Source of the DNA: CAVQBJ01 sp963819075 | Lineage (GTDB): Bacteria > Actinomycetota > Thermoleophilia > Solirubrobacterales > Solirubrobacteraceae | Reading direction: 5' to 3' | NCBI GenBank assembly: GCA_963819075.1 | Contig: CAWFUP010000001.1 | Span: 124,001 to 188,000 of the forward strand | Length of the DNA: 64,000 nucleotides | Shown: one piece after another, positions 55,137 through 62,947 of the stretch | Numbering within the stretch: the stretch's first letter is position 1 | Layout: every line of letters begins with the position of its first letter | Notes under the pieces: model-generated | Seen by the model: only the letters and a program-made list of their open reading frames with translations | What the model was told of the DNA's origin: nothing | Database searches by the model: none | Program-made: the position numbers and the translations under genes

Positions 55137-55420
55137 GTGGGCGAAGACGCGGCCGGCGAGTGGGTGTACCTCGACGTCGACGATGCGCTGGCGTTGTACG
55201 CCTCGATCATCGGCGGCACCGATCAGCAGGCGGCCGATCAGCTCCGAGACCGCGCTGGACTGCAGGGCGCGCTGGGGCGGCCGCTGTCCTACGCGCACTA
55301 CGAGGATGCAGACCTCGCACTTCAGGCGGCCGTGTTGGCGCACGGGATCGCCGAGAGTCAGGCGTTCTTGGATGGCAACAAGCGCTTGGCGCTGGTCGCC
55401 ATGCTGACCTTACTGACAGG
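55137..55420 (+). pseudogene. doc: doc-type (Fic fold) toxin, truncated by IS110
   Basis: From GTG 55137 the frame encodes about 94 residues of a death-on-curing toxin: YLDVDDALALYASIIGG, then ESQAFLDGNKRLALVAML, the Fic motif. The usual His of HxFxDGNKR is Gln here, as in some doc-like proteins. Right after AMLTLLT the sequence enters the IS110 end and the frame runs to 55472 with no homology. The C-terminal ~30 residues of the family are missing and are not found on the other side of the element. It is likely inactive. Confidence 0.75.
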
Positions 55421-55454
55421 AAAATCCCGCCCGGGTTGCGATGGCGGTGGTGGT

Positions 55455-56693
55455 TCAGGCGGCCTGTGGTAGCTCCTCGATGACGACTTTGTGGCCGAGG
55501 CTCTCGAGTTGGGCGATGAGTCGTTTGGTGATGCGTTCGGGGTCGCGTTTGCGGAAGTAGTCGCCGCCGAGGTCGTTGTAGAGCTCGCCGGTGGAGAGCA
55601 TGTGCCAGATGATGCAGAGGATTGAATGTTTGACGGCGCCGAGTGCTTTCTTGTGGCCGCGGCGGGGGCGTAGGCGGGCGTATTGGGCGGCGAGGTAGGA
55701 GTCGTTGGTGCGGATCGCGGCCATCGCGGTTTCTTCCAGGGCCCAGTCGAGCCACTTGGAGCCTTTGCGGGTCTTGCCGGAGCGTCGCCGGCCGGCGGAT
55801 TGGTCGTTTCCGGGGCACATCCCGGCCCAGGAGGCGAGCTGCTTGTCGGTCGGGAACACGCTCATGTCGACACCGATCTCGGCGATGATGCATTCGGCGT
55901 TTCGCCGTTGGATGCCGGGGATCGTGCAGAGCAGCTCAACGGCCTGCTCGAAAGGGGCGATCTGCTCTCCGATCGCTTCGGTCAGGTTCCCGATCTGCTC
56001 GTCGAGAAAGTCGAGGTGGGCGAGGATCGCGCCGATCCACACGGCGTGGAGATGATCGAAGCGGCCCTCCAGGGCTTCTTTGAGCGCGGGGATCTTCTTG
56101 CGCAGCTTGCCGCGGGCGAGCTCGGCGAGGATCTCGGGGTTGGTCGTGCCGGAGACGAGCGCGTCGAGCATGTCGCGGCCGGACTTGCCGAGGATGTTGG
56201 TGGCGACGCAGTCGAGCTTGATCCCAGTGTCCTCCAGCGCCTTGTGCAGCCGGTTGGCTTCGCGGGCGCGTTCCTGGATCTGCGTCTTGCGATACCGGGT
56301 CAAGTTCCTGAGCGCGCGGATCGGTTTCGGCGGCACGAAGCTCGCCCTGAGCAGGCCGGCCTCCGCGAGTTGGCACAGCCACTCAGCGTCCTTGACATCG
56401 GTCTTGCGGCCGGGAACTTGTTTGACGTGGCGAGCGTTGACCAGCAGGCAGTCAAACTCGTCCTCGAGGATCGCCCACACGGGTTTCCAATAGACGCCGG
56501 TGGCCTCCATCACGACCTGTTGGACCCCGAACGCCGCCAGCCAATCGCGCAGCGTCAAGAGGCCCGCGACCGTGGTCGGGAACTCCGCCACGTGCTGCTC
56601 ACGCGAGCGGCCCTCCCCGGGAATCCGCACGCAAGCGGTGACCTGCTCCTTGTGCACATCCAGCGCCGCCGGGCGCTCAACTACCGTTTCCAT
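55455..56693 (-). CDS. IS110 family transposase (DEDD recombinase)
   Basis: A 412-residue transposase from ATG 56693. The N-terminal DEDD RuvC-like domain shows Asp12 (ALDVHK), Glu63 (VVMEATG), and Asp99/Asp102 (RKTDVKDAEWL). The C-terminal Tnp domain has IPGIQRRNAECIIAEIG and SWAGMCPGNDQSAGRRRSGK, which carries the expected catalytic serine region. The frame is open upstream to 56804, but the METVVERPAALDVHK start fits the family. The gene looks intact, with no stops. Confidence 0.95.
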   Translation of the reverse strand: METVVERPAALDVHKEQVTACVRIPGEGRSREQHVAEFPTTVAGLLTLRDWLAAFGVQQVVMEATGVYWKPVWAILEDEFDCLLVNARHVKQVPGRKTDVKDAEWLCQLAEAGLLRASFVPPKPIRALRNLTRYRKTQIQERAREANRLHKALEDTGIKLDCVATNILGKSGRDMLDALVSGTTNPEILAELARGKLRKKIPALKEALEGRFDHLHAVWIGAILAHLDFLDEQIGNLTEAIGEQIAPFEQAVELLCTIPGIQRRNAECIIAEIGVDMSVFPTDKQLASWAGMCPGNDQSAGRRRSGKTRKGSKWLDWALEETAMAAIRTNDSYLAAQYARLRPRRGHKKALGAVKHSILCIIWHMLSTGELYNDLGGDYFRKRDPERITKRLIAQLESLGHKVVIEELPQAA

Positions 56694-56916
56694 CTGACCT
56701 CCGAGAACGCGATCGACAAGATCGCCGCCCAGGGGCCTCTGAGAACTAACGAATCTGACGAGCGTGCTCTTGGCAACAGTCCGGAACCCCGGGGAGACCC
56801 ACACGCCAAACTAGTCTCGGGCTCACAAGCACCAAGCAGTGATCGGCGTCGAGGGCGACCCCGGAATCAAACCATTTTCATCCGCCCGCGACCGGCCGCC
56901 AGGCCAGCCCAACTAG
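56694..56916 (-). ncRNA. predicted IS110 bridge-RNA region
   Basis: This 223-bp non-coding stretch lies upstream of the transposase inside the element. In IS110-group elements this is where the bridge RNA that pairs with target and donor DNA is encoded. The assignment rests on position and family knowledge; I have not folded it or identified the guide loops. Confidence 0.45.
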
Positions 56917-57013
56917 TGGGAAAATGACGCTTGGGGTTGCGGCGGCCCGTTGTAGGAGGACGGTGTGTCCGAGGCGTTCGAGCTGGGCGACGAGGCGCTT
57001 GGCGGTCTTCTGA
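56917..57013 (-). pseudogene. remnant of a second IS110 transposase end
   Basis: On the minus strand it encodes KTAKRLVAQLERLGHTVLLQ, clearly similar to the last residues of the intact transposase (ITKRLIAQLESLGHKVVIEE). Only this C-terminal piece and the adjoining element end remain. It abuts the intact element on one side and a truncated secreted-protein gene on the other. Confidence 0.75.
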
Positions 57014-57338
57014 CAGGGCGAAGGCGAGGATGCTGCAGCGCACTTGCGCGGCTGAGGTCAGCGGCTACGACGCCGCGGTGTCGGCGATCGCCGCGTGGGA
57101 CCGCTGGTTCGCAAGCCGGCTGGGCGCGGGCGCCTGCCGATCCTTCTTCCAGACCGACGCCCAGCGCGAGGACGGCCCTGTCGCGCCCGGCGCCCACTAC
57201 GTGTCCGACCTGCGCGCACGCGTCGGACAGAGCGTGCTGACCGCGGACGACCAACAGTGGTCCGACGCGCAGAACGCGATCTCAAGCGGCCACACCCCCC
57301 CAGCGGCGTTCGGCGTCTTCGCGGCCTGCCAGCCCTGA
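57014..57338 (+). pseudogene. C-terminal half of a secreted protein, inverted relative to its N-terminal half
   Basis: In the plus frame, TCAAEVSGYDAAVSAIAAWDRW, FASRLGAGACRSFF and the final VFAACQP match the C-terminal half of the secreted protein at 62948-63574 (SCRADIAGVDSSEAAIAAWYRW, GAGLEAGGCHAIF). There is no start or signal peptide of its own. The matching N-terminal half lies just to the right on the opposite strand. An inversion of this ~325-bp segment explains the arrangement. Confidence 0.7.
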
Positions 57339-57339
57339 C

Positions 57340-57683
57340 GGCGTCGAACTCACGCCCTGCATGGCGACGTTGTTGGCGTGGAAGCAGTCCGAGAACGAAC
57401 GGCTGAACAGACTGGTCTCGTCTACGACGTCTTCGCAGATCCCGACGATCCCACGCGCCTCCGCGTCGGTCGATCCGCTGGCGAAGCTCGCGCGGTCGCC
57501 GGGCGATGTTGGATAGCGGTGCTTGACGAGCTGCACGTCGGCACTCCAGGCCGCGGCGGTCAGATGTGTTGGCAGCGCGGCGAGCGCCGTCGCGGCGCCA
57601 AGGCTACTCATCACGATGACCGCGACGGCGGTACCAGCCGCCGGTCGCAGTCCGCGGTGAAGCGTTTGGAGGATTCCGCGCAC
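57340..57683 (-). pseudogene. N-terminal half of the same broken secreted protein
   Basis: From ATG 57683 it encodes a signal peptide (TAVAVIVMSSLGAATALA) and LPTHLTAAAW, followed by GIVGICEDVVDETSLFSRSF and DCFHANN. This matches the N-terminal half of the paralogue at 62948 (SAHLTAAAW, GVEGLCVDEVELAAW). The homology ends near 57355; after that the frame crosses the inverted C-terminal segment and stops at 57282. Confidence 0.7.
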
Positions 57684-57839
57684 GGTCGCGTTAATCGGAT
57701 CGTCAACGCGGCACCTTTAGGAGGCCGCGGCCCCTGGCCTCACGCACACTGCCGAGCCCATCGCGCAGCGTCAGTCACGGCTCCTCACCTCACAGGACAG
57801 CGCGTTCTGGCCAACGGGGCGGTGCGCAACACTGACTCC

Positions 57840-57965
57840 GGCGACGGAAACGGCGCCCCGTAGATCGTGAGCGATCGAACGCCCATGACGATGAGGACCA
57901 GGGCGCCCACGAGCTTGACTACGGTGAACGCCGCCGCCGACGCGGCGACAACGGTCGCTCGATTT
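57840..57965 (-). pseudogene. fragment of a LysE-type transporter
   Basis: About 40 codons on the minus strand (VVAASAAAFTVVKLVGALV, LIVMGVRSL) match the first membrane region of LysE/RhtB exporters (typical AASATAFTVVKLAGA). Neither the true N-terminus nor the rest of the protein is present. It is a scar between two other fragments. Confidence 0.5.
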
Positions 57966-57994
57966 CGCGATTTCGCGACCGCCGCGCGAATGCC

Positions 57995-58034
57995 TGACGA
58001 GGGCCTCGAACCCCCGACGCGCGGATTACGATTT
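57995..58034 (-). tRNA. 3' fragment of a tRNA, Thr(CGT)-like, probable att scar
   Basis: On the minus strand, TCGTAATCCGC (anticodon-loop side with CGT at 58030-58028) is followed by the T-arm GGGGG-TTCGAGG-CCCTC. The 5' side of the anticodon stem does not pair (GGCCAAA instead of a match to TCCGC), and there is no D-arm. A tRNA that survives only from the anticodon loop to the 3' end is what site-specific integration into a tRNA gene leaves behind. Confidence 0.5.
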
Positions 58035-58049
58035 GGCCCCGAGCACGGC

Positions 58050-58407
58050 TCGCCCCGAGTCTCTGATCCTGTGCCTGTTCCGAGAGGATCATGGGATCGC
58101 AAATGCGGCGCCGTTGCGTCCGCCCACGACCTACCGCCGAGCGAGCGGGCCGCCGACCGGGATGATTACCTGAGCGGCCGTGATCCGCGGGACTGATGTC
58201 CCGCGCGCCATCGATCCGACTGGATCCGGGCGCCACGCTGCCGAATCACGCCTGAAGCATCACGCCTGCGGCGCGGCTGCTGACCAACCACCAGCAACGC
58301 CGCTGTGCGCGGCCGCGTTGATCGTGACGGCAAAGCGCGTGTCCACGCTTGCGGGTCGGACGCTTGCAGCACACCGGCGAGCGGTAGCGGCCGGTATCAG
58401 GCCGAAC
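58050..58407. other. 358-bp stretch without a supported gene
   Basis: It lies downstream of the lasso-type precursor on its strand. I looked there for maturation genes and saw none; frames are short and without family features. Confidence 0.4.
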
Positions 58408-58584
58408 CTAGGAGATCGTTCCGTTGGCACCGGCGAAGCCAAAGCCGTCGGCTTGGTTCCCGACGTTGCCACCGAGGGTGAGTTGCTCGACGCTGCCGAG
58501 AGGTGTGAGCCGGGGTGGCTCATATGCGGGCGAGCCGTGATCGGCTGTGGGTGACCGGGGCTGTTCTGGGGTGGGGACGGGCAC
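58408..58584 (-). CDS. lasso-type RiPP precursor peptide
   Basis: A 58-residue peptide from GTG 58584, 5 bp after the stop of the glycine-rich protein gene, so translation is probably coupled. The leader fits the lasso consensus YxxPxLxxxGx5Tx exactly: Tyr21, Pro24, Leu26, Gly30, Thr36 at position -2. The predicted core starts at Gly38 (GGNVGNQAD, then GFGFAGANGTIS, ending at 58). Asp46 is core position 9, so a Gly1-Asp9 macrolactam with a 12-residue tail is possible. No precursor-recognition protein, leader peptidase or asparagine-synthetase-like cyclase is in the window. Orphan peptides of this leader type occur in the phylum, so processing is not assured. Confidence 0.75.
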   Translation of the reverse strand: MPVPTPEQPRSPTADHGSPAYEPPRLTPLGSVEQLTLGGNVGNQADGFGFAGANGTIS

Positions 58585-58589
58585 CTCGC

Positions 58590-61500
58590 TCAGCTGCCTT
58601 TGCGGTCGCGTGCGGTCGCGGTGGACTTGCCTCGACGCGCTCGAGGACGCGTGTGGCTGTGCCTGCGTGCGGTCGTGACGCACGCAGCTCGCTTGCGCTT
58701 GTTCTTGAGCCGCTCGCACGTCCTGATCGCCTCGCTGAGTCGCTGCGCTGCGGTGCGCCGCTTCGTGCTCACAGCGCGCGGCTTGGTGGTCTTGCGGCTG
58801 ACCGCGGGCACCCTGGTGGCGGCCGACGTCGCGCCGGTGGCTGTCGCTGGGGCTGCGAGCACGCCGGTCACGTGCGTGCCGGTCGGCGCTGCGTCGGGCG
58901 GCGCGGTGGCCACGGGTCCGGTATCGGTGGCGCCGCCGCTTGTGGACGCGCTGGCGGGGTTGGTGCTCTCCGGGACGAGGTCGTCCTCGCTGTTGTAGCC
59001 AAAGCTGAACGTTCCCGTCTTCGGGACGGAGAAGCGGAACTCGACATCGATTGCCGCGCCTGCCCTCAGCCCACCGGGCGGCAGCAGCGACGTAGCGGTC
59101 CAGGTCGCGTCCAGGCCGCCCATCCCGGAGATGCTCGGCGCGTCGAGCGTGAGCCCGAGCGGGTTCGCGGTACCGCCACCGGACAGGGCCAGACCGCTCT
59201 CGCCACTGGAGCTGTCGGCTTCCAACACGGCCTGGGTCGCCCCGGACCCGGGGGCGCCGAGCGTCGTCAGGCCGGTGATCCGGAAGCGCAGTCGAGTGAC
59301 GGTCATCGGGGTCGTTCCCGCGGGCACGTTCGCGCACGCCGTCCCGGGCGCCGGCGCCTGGCCGCTGCAGTTGGTCAGGACCCGGTTGAGGATCAGCGTG
59401 CCCGGGGACCCGGCGGTGTAGAGCTGATTCGGTGCCGCGGCGGCCGAGACCCCCGGGTCCAGCAGGCTCGACTGGAGCACGTTGTTGTGGACGATCGGCG
59501 AGGCCAGATCGGATGGGGCCGGCGCACCGAGTTCAGCGTCGCTCGGCGTGACGTCGCCGGCGCTGACGGCGACGAAGGCGAAGTCCGAGGCGTTGTCGTC
59601 AGTGTCGACGGGGGCACCGTCGGAGAATCGTCGGACCCAGGCGTCGTCGTCGGTCGGCAGCCGAGGGGGCACCGTCAGCCCGGTGCCCGAGTAGAACCCC
59701 GAGGGGGCGCCGGCGAACCCGACAGCATCGATCCGGGTTGAGCCGGCGAGCAGCACGACGCCGCCGTCGGCCGGAATCCCAGCCGGCATCGACGCGTCGC
59801 CCGCGGCGATCGAGCTCAGCGAGTAGGCCGAGCCGGTGATCAGCAGATGACCGTTGGCCGGGATCGAGACCGACGGGCCGAGCGTCGTCGAGGCGCCATT
59901 TGAGCCCTCCAGCTGCCAGTTGCCGACGGGGATCGCGGAGCTGCTCGAGTTGTACAGCTCGACGAACTGGTCGTTCGCGCCCCCCGGTCCTGACAGCCGC
60001 AGCTGATCGATCTCGACCGCCGGCGATGCCTTTGCGGCGACCACGATCGTCTGCTGCGCCTGTGGTGCGGCGCTCCAGGAGCCGTTACCAGACTGGTTGG
60101 CGTCGATCACGCACGTCCCCGGACCGGTGAACGAGACCGTTGCCCCGGAGATCTTGCATGCCCCCGACGTGCTGGAGGAGTCGCGCGAGAACTTGACGGG
60201 GTTCCCCGACGCGCCGCCCGTTGCCGCGACGGTGTACGTGTTGCCGGCCGACGCGTTAGACGGGTTCGACGTGAAGGTGATGGCCTGCTCCCCTACGTGG
60301 TAGGTGATCTGGGCGGTCCCGCTGTACCCGTCGTTGCTGGTCGCGGTGACGGTGTAGGTGAACGTGCCCTGCGCAGTGGTATCGAGCCTCCCGGGCGACC
60401 CCGATCCACTGTCATCCGTGCACGAGGAGAGGCCCGGGCCGTTCGCGCCCTCGGTGCACGAGAACGATGTCGGGACGGACTGCCCGATCGCGTAGTACTG
60501 CCCGTCGGCCGGCGAGCTGATCGCTGCCGTGGGTGGCTCCACCACGAAGACGACCATCTGAACCTGTGGTGCGGCCGAGTAGCCGCTGTCGCCGGCCTGG
60601 TTGGCGTCGATGACGCACGTCCCCGGGGCGCTGAACGTCACGAGTGAGTCCGAGATGGAGCACGCCCCCTTGGTGGAGGAGGAGTCGATCGAGAAGAGCA
60701 CCGGGTTCACGGATCCTCCGCCCGTCGCCGTCACGGTATACGTGCTTCCCGGCGTGGGGAAGTCCGGCGTCGCAGAGGTGAAGTTGATCGTCTGCGGCTG
60801 GATGACCCAGCTGATCTGAACCTCCGGCGTCCCGTCGAAGTTGTTGTTGCCCACGCCGGCCGTGACCACCGAGGTGTTCGTCCCCGACGAGTAGCTCGAG
60901 CCGGCCCCGCCACCACCAGCGCTCAAGCCGCAACCCGAGCCGCCGCCACCGCCGCCGTAATAGCCGCCGCCACCACCACCGCCACCCGAGTCGACCGCGT
61001 TGGTCTGCCCTCCGGTTTGGCCGGCGCCGCCGCTTCCCGCGGCGCCGGCGCCGCCAGAGCCGCCGTCCGGACACTTGTCGCCGCCGCCCGGGTTGCCCGT
61101 AGCACCGCCACCGCCGGCCCCGGGGCCGGCACCGATCGTGTGGCTGGTGCCGTTGCTGGTGAAGCTGAAGGTTGTGGTGACGCCACCGACGCCGCCGCCT
61201 CCCCAAACGTCCGGTCCACAGTTGGGGCCCTCGCTCCCGTTCGAGTCGACGTAGCCCTGCTCATCAGTCGGCCCGCCGCTGCCGCCGACGCCATCGCCGC
61301 CGGACGTGCCATTGCCGCCAACGCAGTCGAAGGCGTCGCCGCCGCCGCCCCCCGCGACAAGCAGCCGTGAGGCGAGGTCGTTCTGGGTCAGAGGCGTGGT
61401 ACGGATGTCGCTCGCGCCGCCACCGCCACCACCACCGTTGTTGTGGGCCGCGGTGCCGGCGCCGCCGACGCCGCCGCCGTTGAAGCCGCCCCCGCCACCG

Positions 61501-61808
61501 CTGCCGTTCGGGTTGCCGCCGTCGCCGCCGGCGGCGCCGACCTCGACGTACAGCGTCTCGCCCGGTGTCACGGACAGGTCGGTGCTCACCTGCGCGCCGA
61601 ACCCGCCCGAAACAAATTGGCCGGAGCCACCCGGAGCGCCGACCGCGTAGACCGAGATCTGGGTGACGCCGTCGGGCACCGTGAACGTTTGCTCGCCGCC
61701 GGTTGAGCCGAAGGTGCTCGTACCGTTCGTGGCCGACGCAATCGCGGGTGCGGGCAAGGCAAACGCGGCTCCCGCAAGCACCCAAAGAATCGACGATCGA
61801 GCCACCAT
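58590..61808 (-). CDS. large glycine-rich surface protein with Ig-like and lamin-tail domains
   Basis: A 1072-residue exported protein (ATG 61808; GTG 61814 possible). A signal peptide (LWVLAGAAFALPAPAIA) is followed by a glycine-rich domain (about 40-320) with many GGGG runs and scattered Cys. Two or three bacterial Ig-like repeats follow (QTINFTSATPDFPTPGSTYT, QAITFTSNPSNASAGNTYTV), each with GTCVIDANQ. Next is a lamin-tail-like domain (DQFVELYNSSSSAIPVGNWQ), then a beta-rich segment, and a Lys/Arg-rich C-terminus with Cys. A large adhesin-like or envelope protein is likely. The lasso-type precursor gene follows directly. Confidence 0.85.
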   Translation of the reverse strand: MVARSSILWVLAGAAFALPAPAIASATNGTSTFGSTGGEQTFTVPDGVTQISVYAVGAPGGSGQFVSGGFGAQVSTDLSVTPGETLYVEVGAAGGDGGNPNGSGGGGGFNGGGVGGAGTAAHNNGGGGGGGASDIRTTPLTQNDLASRLLVAGGGGGDAFDCVGGNGTSGGDGVGGSGGPTDEQGYVDSNGSEGPNCGPDVWGGGGVGGVTTTFSFTSNGTSHTIGAGPGAGGGGATGNPGGGDKCPDGGSGGAGAAGSGGAGQTGGQTNAVDSGGGGGGGGYYGGGGGGSGCGLSAGGGGAGSSYSSGTNTSVVTAGVGNNNFDGTPEVQISWVIQPQTINFTSATPDFPTPGSTYTVTATGGGSVNPVLFSIDSSSTKGACSISDSLVTFSAPGTCVIDANQAGDSGYSAAPQVQMVVFVVEPPTAAISSPADGQYYAIGQSVPTSFSCTEGANGPGLSSCTDDSGSGSPGRLDTTAQGTFTYTVTATSNDGYSGTAQITYHVGEQAITFTSNPSNASAGNTYTVAATGGASGNPVKFSRDSSSTSGACKISGATVSFTGPGTCVIDANQSGNGSWSAAPQAQQTIVVAAKASPAVEIDQLRLSGPGGANDQFVELYNSSSSAIPVGNWQLEGSNGASTTLGPSVSIPANGHLLITGSAYSLSSIAAGDASMPAGIPADGGVVLLAGSTRIDAVGFAGAPSGFYSGTGLTVPPRLPTDDDAWVRRFSDGAPVDTDDNASDFAFVAVSAGDVTPSDAELGAPAPSDLASPIVHNNVLQSSLLDPGVSAAAAPNQLYTAGSPGTLILNRVLTNCSGQAPAPGTACANVPAGTTPMTVTRLRFRITGLTTLGAPGSGATQAVLEADSSSGESGLALSGGGTANPLGLTLDAPSISGMGGLDATWTATSLLPPGGLRAGAAIDVEFRFSVPKTGTFSFGYNSEDDLVPESTNPASASTSGGATDTGPVATAPPDAAPTGTHVTGVLAAPATATGATSAATRVPAVSRKTTKPRAVSTKRRTAAQRLSEAIRTCERLKNKRKRAACVTTARRHSHTRPRARRGKSTATARDRKGS

Positions 61809-62076
61809 GCCCACTGACCTTTCAAATCACGCACGCTTCCAGGATGCACGGCCAGCCGGCCAGTTTACGCGCGGGGCGAGGACCCCTCGTGAAGAGCATG
61901 TAACGGCTCAACGACTGGGGGAAGAGAACAGCGCCGGCACCGAGTCGCAGCGCGCTGTGGTCGTCGACTGCGACCGTTTCGGCAGCGACGTTCCCGAGGC
62001 CTGCTCTTCGTGGTGGCAGTTGCGTGCGCTGCGTTCAGGGTGCAGCGGAAGGAATCATGACCACGCGCCGCTGGCT

Positions 62077-62532
62077 TCAGGATCCAGAATTGAGCTTCTC
62101 CACCGCGGCCTGCATGAAGCCGGCTGCGAACGCGTTGCCGACGCGTCCCAGAGGGACGAGCCGCGGTACCGGCATGGTTGCGTCGAGCTCGAGTTCCAGA
62201 CGGGTCCCGGCGTGCTCCTCCAGTTGCCAGGTGGCGTCGAAGGACGTGCCGCTGGACGGTCCTCGGGGAACGTGCGTCAGCTGGACGAGGCCGGGCCTGC
62301 GCACCCGCACGGCTAGCAGGAGATCGAGGTCCCTGGAGATCGGACCATGGGAGAGGTGCAGCTTCGTTTCGGCCCTGAGCGGAAGCCCGTCGTCGCCATA
62401 CTCGACGACCTTCACCTCCCTGACGACTTCCGCGTACCAACTCGGATAGGCCTCGAGGGCGGCCAGGAGCGCGAAGCAGTCCTCGATCGGCACGTCCACG
62501 CCGGTCTGTGCGGCTCCATGCAGGTGCTTCAT
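62077..62532 (-). CDS. SRPBCC (polyketide cyclase/coenzyme-Q-binding) protein
   Basis: A 151-residue START-like fold protein. It has the typical opening DVPIEDCFALLAALEAYPSW, then VVREVKVVEYGDDGLPLRAE, a WQLEEHAGTRLELEL strand pair and the long C-terminal helix (VGNAFAAGFMQAAVEKLN). Such proteins bind hydrophobic ligands; the ligand is unknown. It is a single gene next to the surface-protein locus. Confidence 0.85.
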   Translation of the reverse strand: MKHLHGAAQTGVDVPIEDCFALLAALEAYPSWYAEVVREVKVVEYGDDGLPLRAETKLHLSHGPISRDLDLLLAVRVRRPGLVQLTHVPRGPSSGTSFDATWQLEEHAGTRLELELDATMPVPRLVPLGRVGNAFAAGFMQAAVEKLNSGS

Positions 62533-62947
62533 GCGTTGCTCAGCCTAGCCGGCAGACGGGAGGTCGGCGCGTCACCACCTCCCCCGACGACCGCGCATGA
62601 ACCGAGCGTCACTAGCAGCAACGCGCTGGCTCTCGCCGTGGACGATCCTCGGCCGCCGGCCAGCGAGTCCGCCGGTGTTCTGCTCCTGGAGAAGGGAGGC
62701 GTCTCCCTCGCCGGCGCTGTCGGACTCGGCAATCGTCCAAGGGAACGGAACGGGCGCGGCGGTCGCGTGCCTGCCTTGGAGTGCAAGCGGCCGTCCGCTA
62801 CCGGCGGTTTGCCCTCGGAGCATGCTAAACCCCAGGGGGGTGGTCCGTGTCGACTGGAAAGCACATGGTCGCCGCTCGGCGGACGCATGCTCGAGCAGCG
62901 GCCGCTGTGGCTCGCCCGCGCAAGCGCGAGCGCCGATCCAGGCGCCG
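62533..62947. other. 415-bp stretch with a block related to 63680-63720
   Basis: No intact gene. Around 62750-62790 the sequence (GGTCGCGTGCCTGCCTT and following AAGCGGCCGTC) resembles 63680-63722 on the other side of the secreted-protein gene. On the minus strand both encode a GRxATxxPxxFPxW-like peptide, perhaps a shared relic of a mobile element. Confidence 0.35.

Larger units (their letters stand above)
55420..56916 (-). mobile_element. IS110-group insertion sequence, apparently intact
   Basis: About 1.5 kb, the normal size. The left boundary is set where the doc gene loses homology (near 55420). The right boundary is set where a second, remnant copy of an IS110 transposase-side end starts (56917); the two ends share GGAAAAT and GGGTTGCG. 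IS110 elements lack terminal inverted repeats, and none are seen. Both boundaries are uncertain by some bases. Confidence 0.7.

Noticed and set aside
56931..57338. Intact 135-residue plus-strand gene
   Set aside because: Its first ~28 codons lie in the IS110 remnant read backwards; only the part after 57014 matches the secreted family.
58600..58998. Plus-strand frames over the glycine-rich protein's C-terminus
   Set aside because: Antisense to a coherent Lys/Arg-rich tail that continues a large exported protein.
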